The notes under the pieces were generated by a model that was not told where the DNA came from, searched no databases, and worked only from the letters and a program-made list of their open reading frames with translations. A program made the position numbers and the translations under genes. Source: Anadara kagoshimensis (Eukaryota; Mollusca; Bivalvia; Arcoida; Arcidae). From it: DNA of 64,000 nt. Location of the stretch: the NCBI GenBank assembly GCA_021292105.1, contig CM037867.1, positions 13,168,183 to 13,232,182 of the forward strand, read 5' to 3'. Position 1 is the stretch's first letter; each line of letters begins with the position of its first letter. Below, piece after piece: positions 63,861 through 64,000 of this stretch.

Positions 63861-64000
63861 TCGTGGAAATTTAAAACATCAGAAGTCTAAAGTTGTTTCT
63901 AGAGTTTAACATATGATAATGTCAATTCATTACTTAATTTTCAAGTTTTGTTATCTGACTGGTTGTGGCATGACATAAATCATAATCTTTTTAAAGAAGC

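Overview
This window looks like AT-rich, non-coding or intronic DNA from an animal, most probably a mollusc and likely a bivalve. No bacterial or organellar gene organisation is present. The clues are many tRNA-derived SINEs with A and B boxes, target-site duplications and CTCAACTC- or CAACCAACC-type tails; elements that start AGCTCACCTG and end CAGGTGAGC..GGGCCTCTTG, a look I associate from memory with bivalve genomes; short TA-flanked MITEs; and very large minisatellite arrays. The species cannot be fixed from the sequence alone. I give the SINE and MITE families working letters: SINE A, B and C; MITE D, E, F and G.

Layout. 1-4.3 kb: diverged repeats, and a SINE A nested inside a reverse SINE C. 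4.8-6.5 kb: an apparently identical 654-bp tandem duplication running into a chain of abutting MITEs. 6.6-10.3 kb: old degenerate tandem repeats, one near-complete SINE B and a MITE E. 10.7-12.1 kb: a long-armed foldback element at a TTAA site, inside MITE F. 12.3-14.2 kb: a satellite with a 136-bp dimeric repeat that turns into simple monomers. 14-25.7 kb: a dense mosaic of SINEs, small arrays, a LINE 3' scrap and a palindromic MITE. 26.5-31.5 kb: two Helentron-like non-autonomous elements; the larger one splits a SINE A and holds eight perfect AGGTCAAGGTCA motifs. 32-39 kb: sparser, AT-rich, scattered SINEs. 40.3-48.3 kb: two neighbouring minisatellites of different sequence but the same 43-bp period, sharing a 12-base core. 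48.6-53 kb: SINE-into-SINE nesting and a hairpin element. 54-56.4 kb: a roughly 20-bp minisatellite of about 2.4 kb. 56.4-64 kb: more SINEs, a tandem array of tRNA-like A-box units, another 5-bp-duplication MITE and short local repeats.

Genes. I find no confident protein-coding gene. Long open frames at 42-48 kb and 12.4-14.1 kb are by-products of tandem repeats. The best candidates for host exons are 39594-39819 and 57305-57423 on the + strand, each with good splice signals. They are compatible in phase, but the second needs a one-base change to read through. If real, the window is mostly the long 5' introns of a + strand gene, and the repeats are intronic load.
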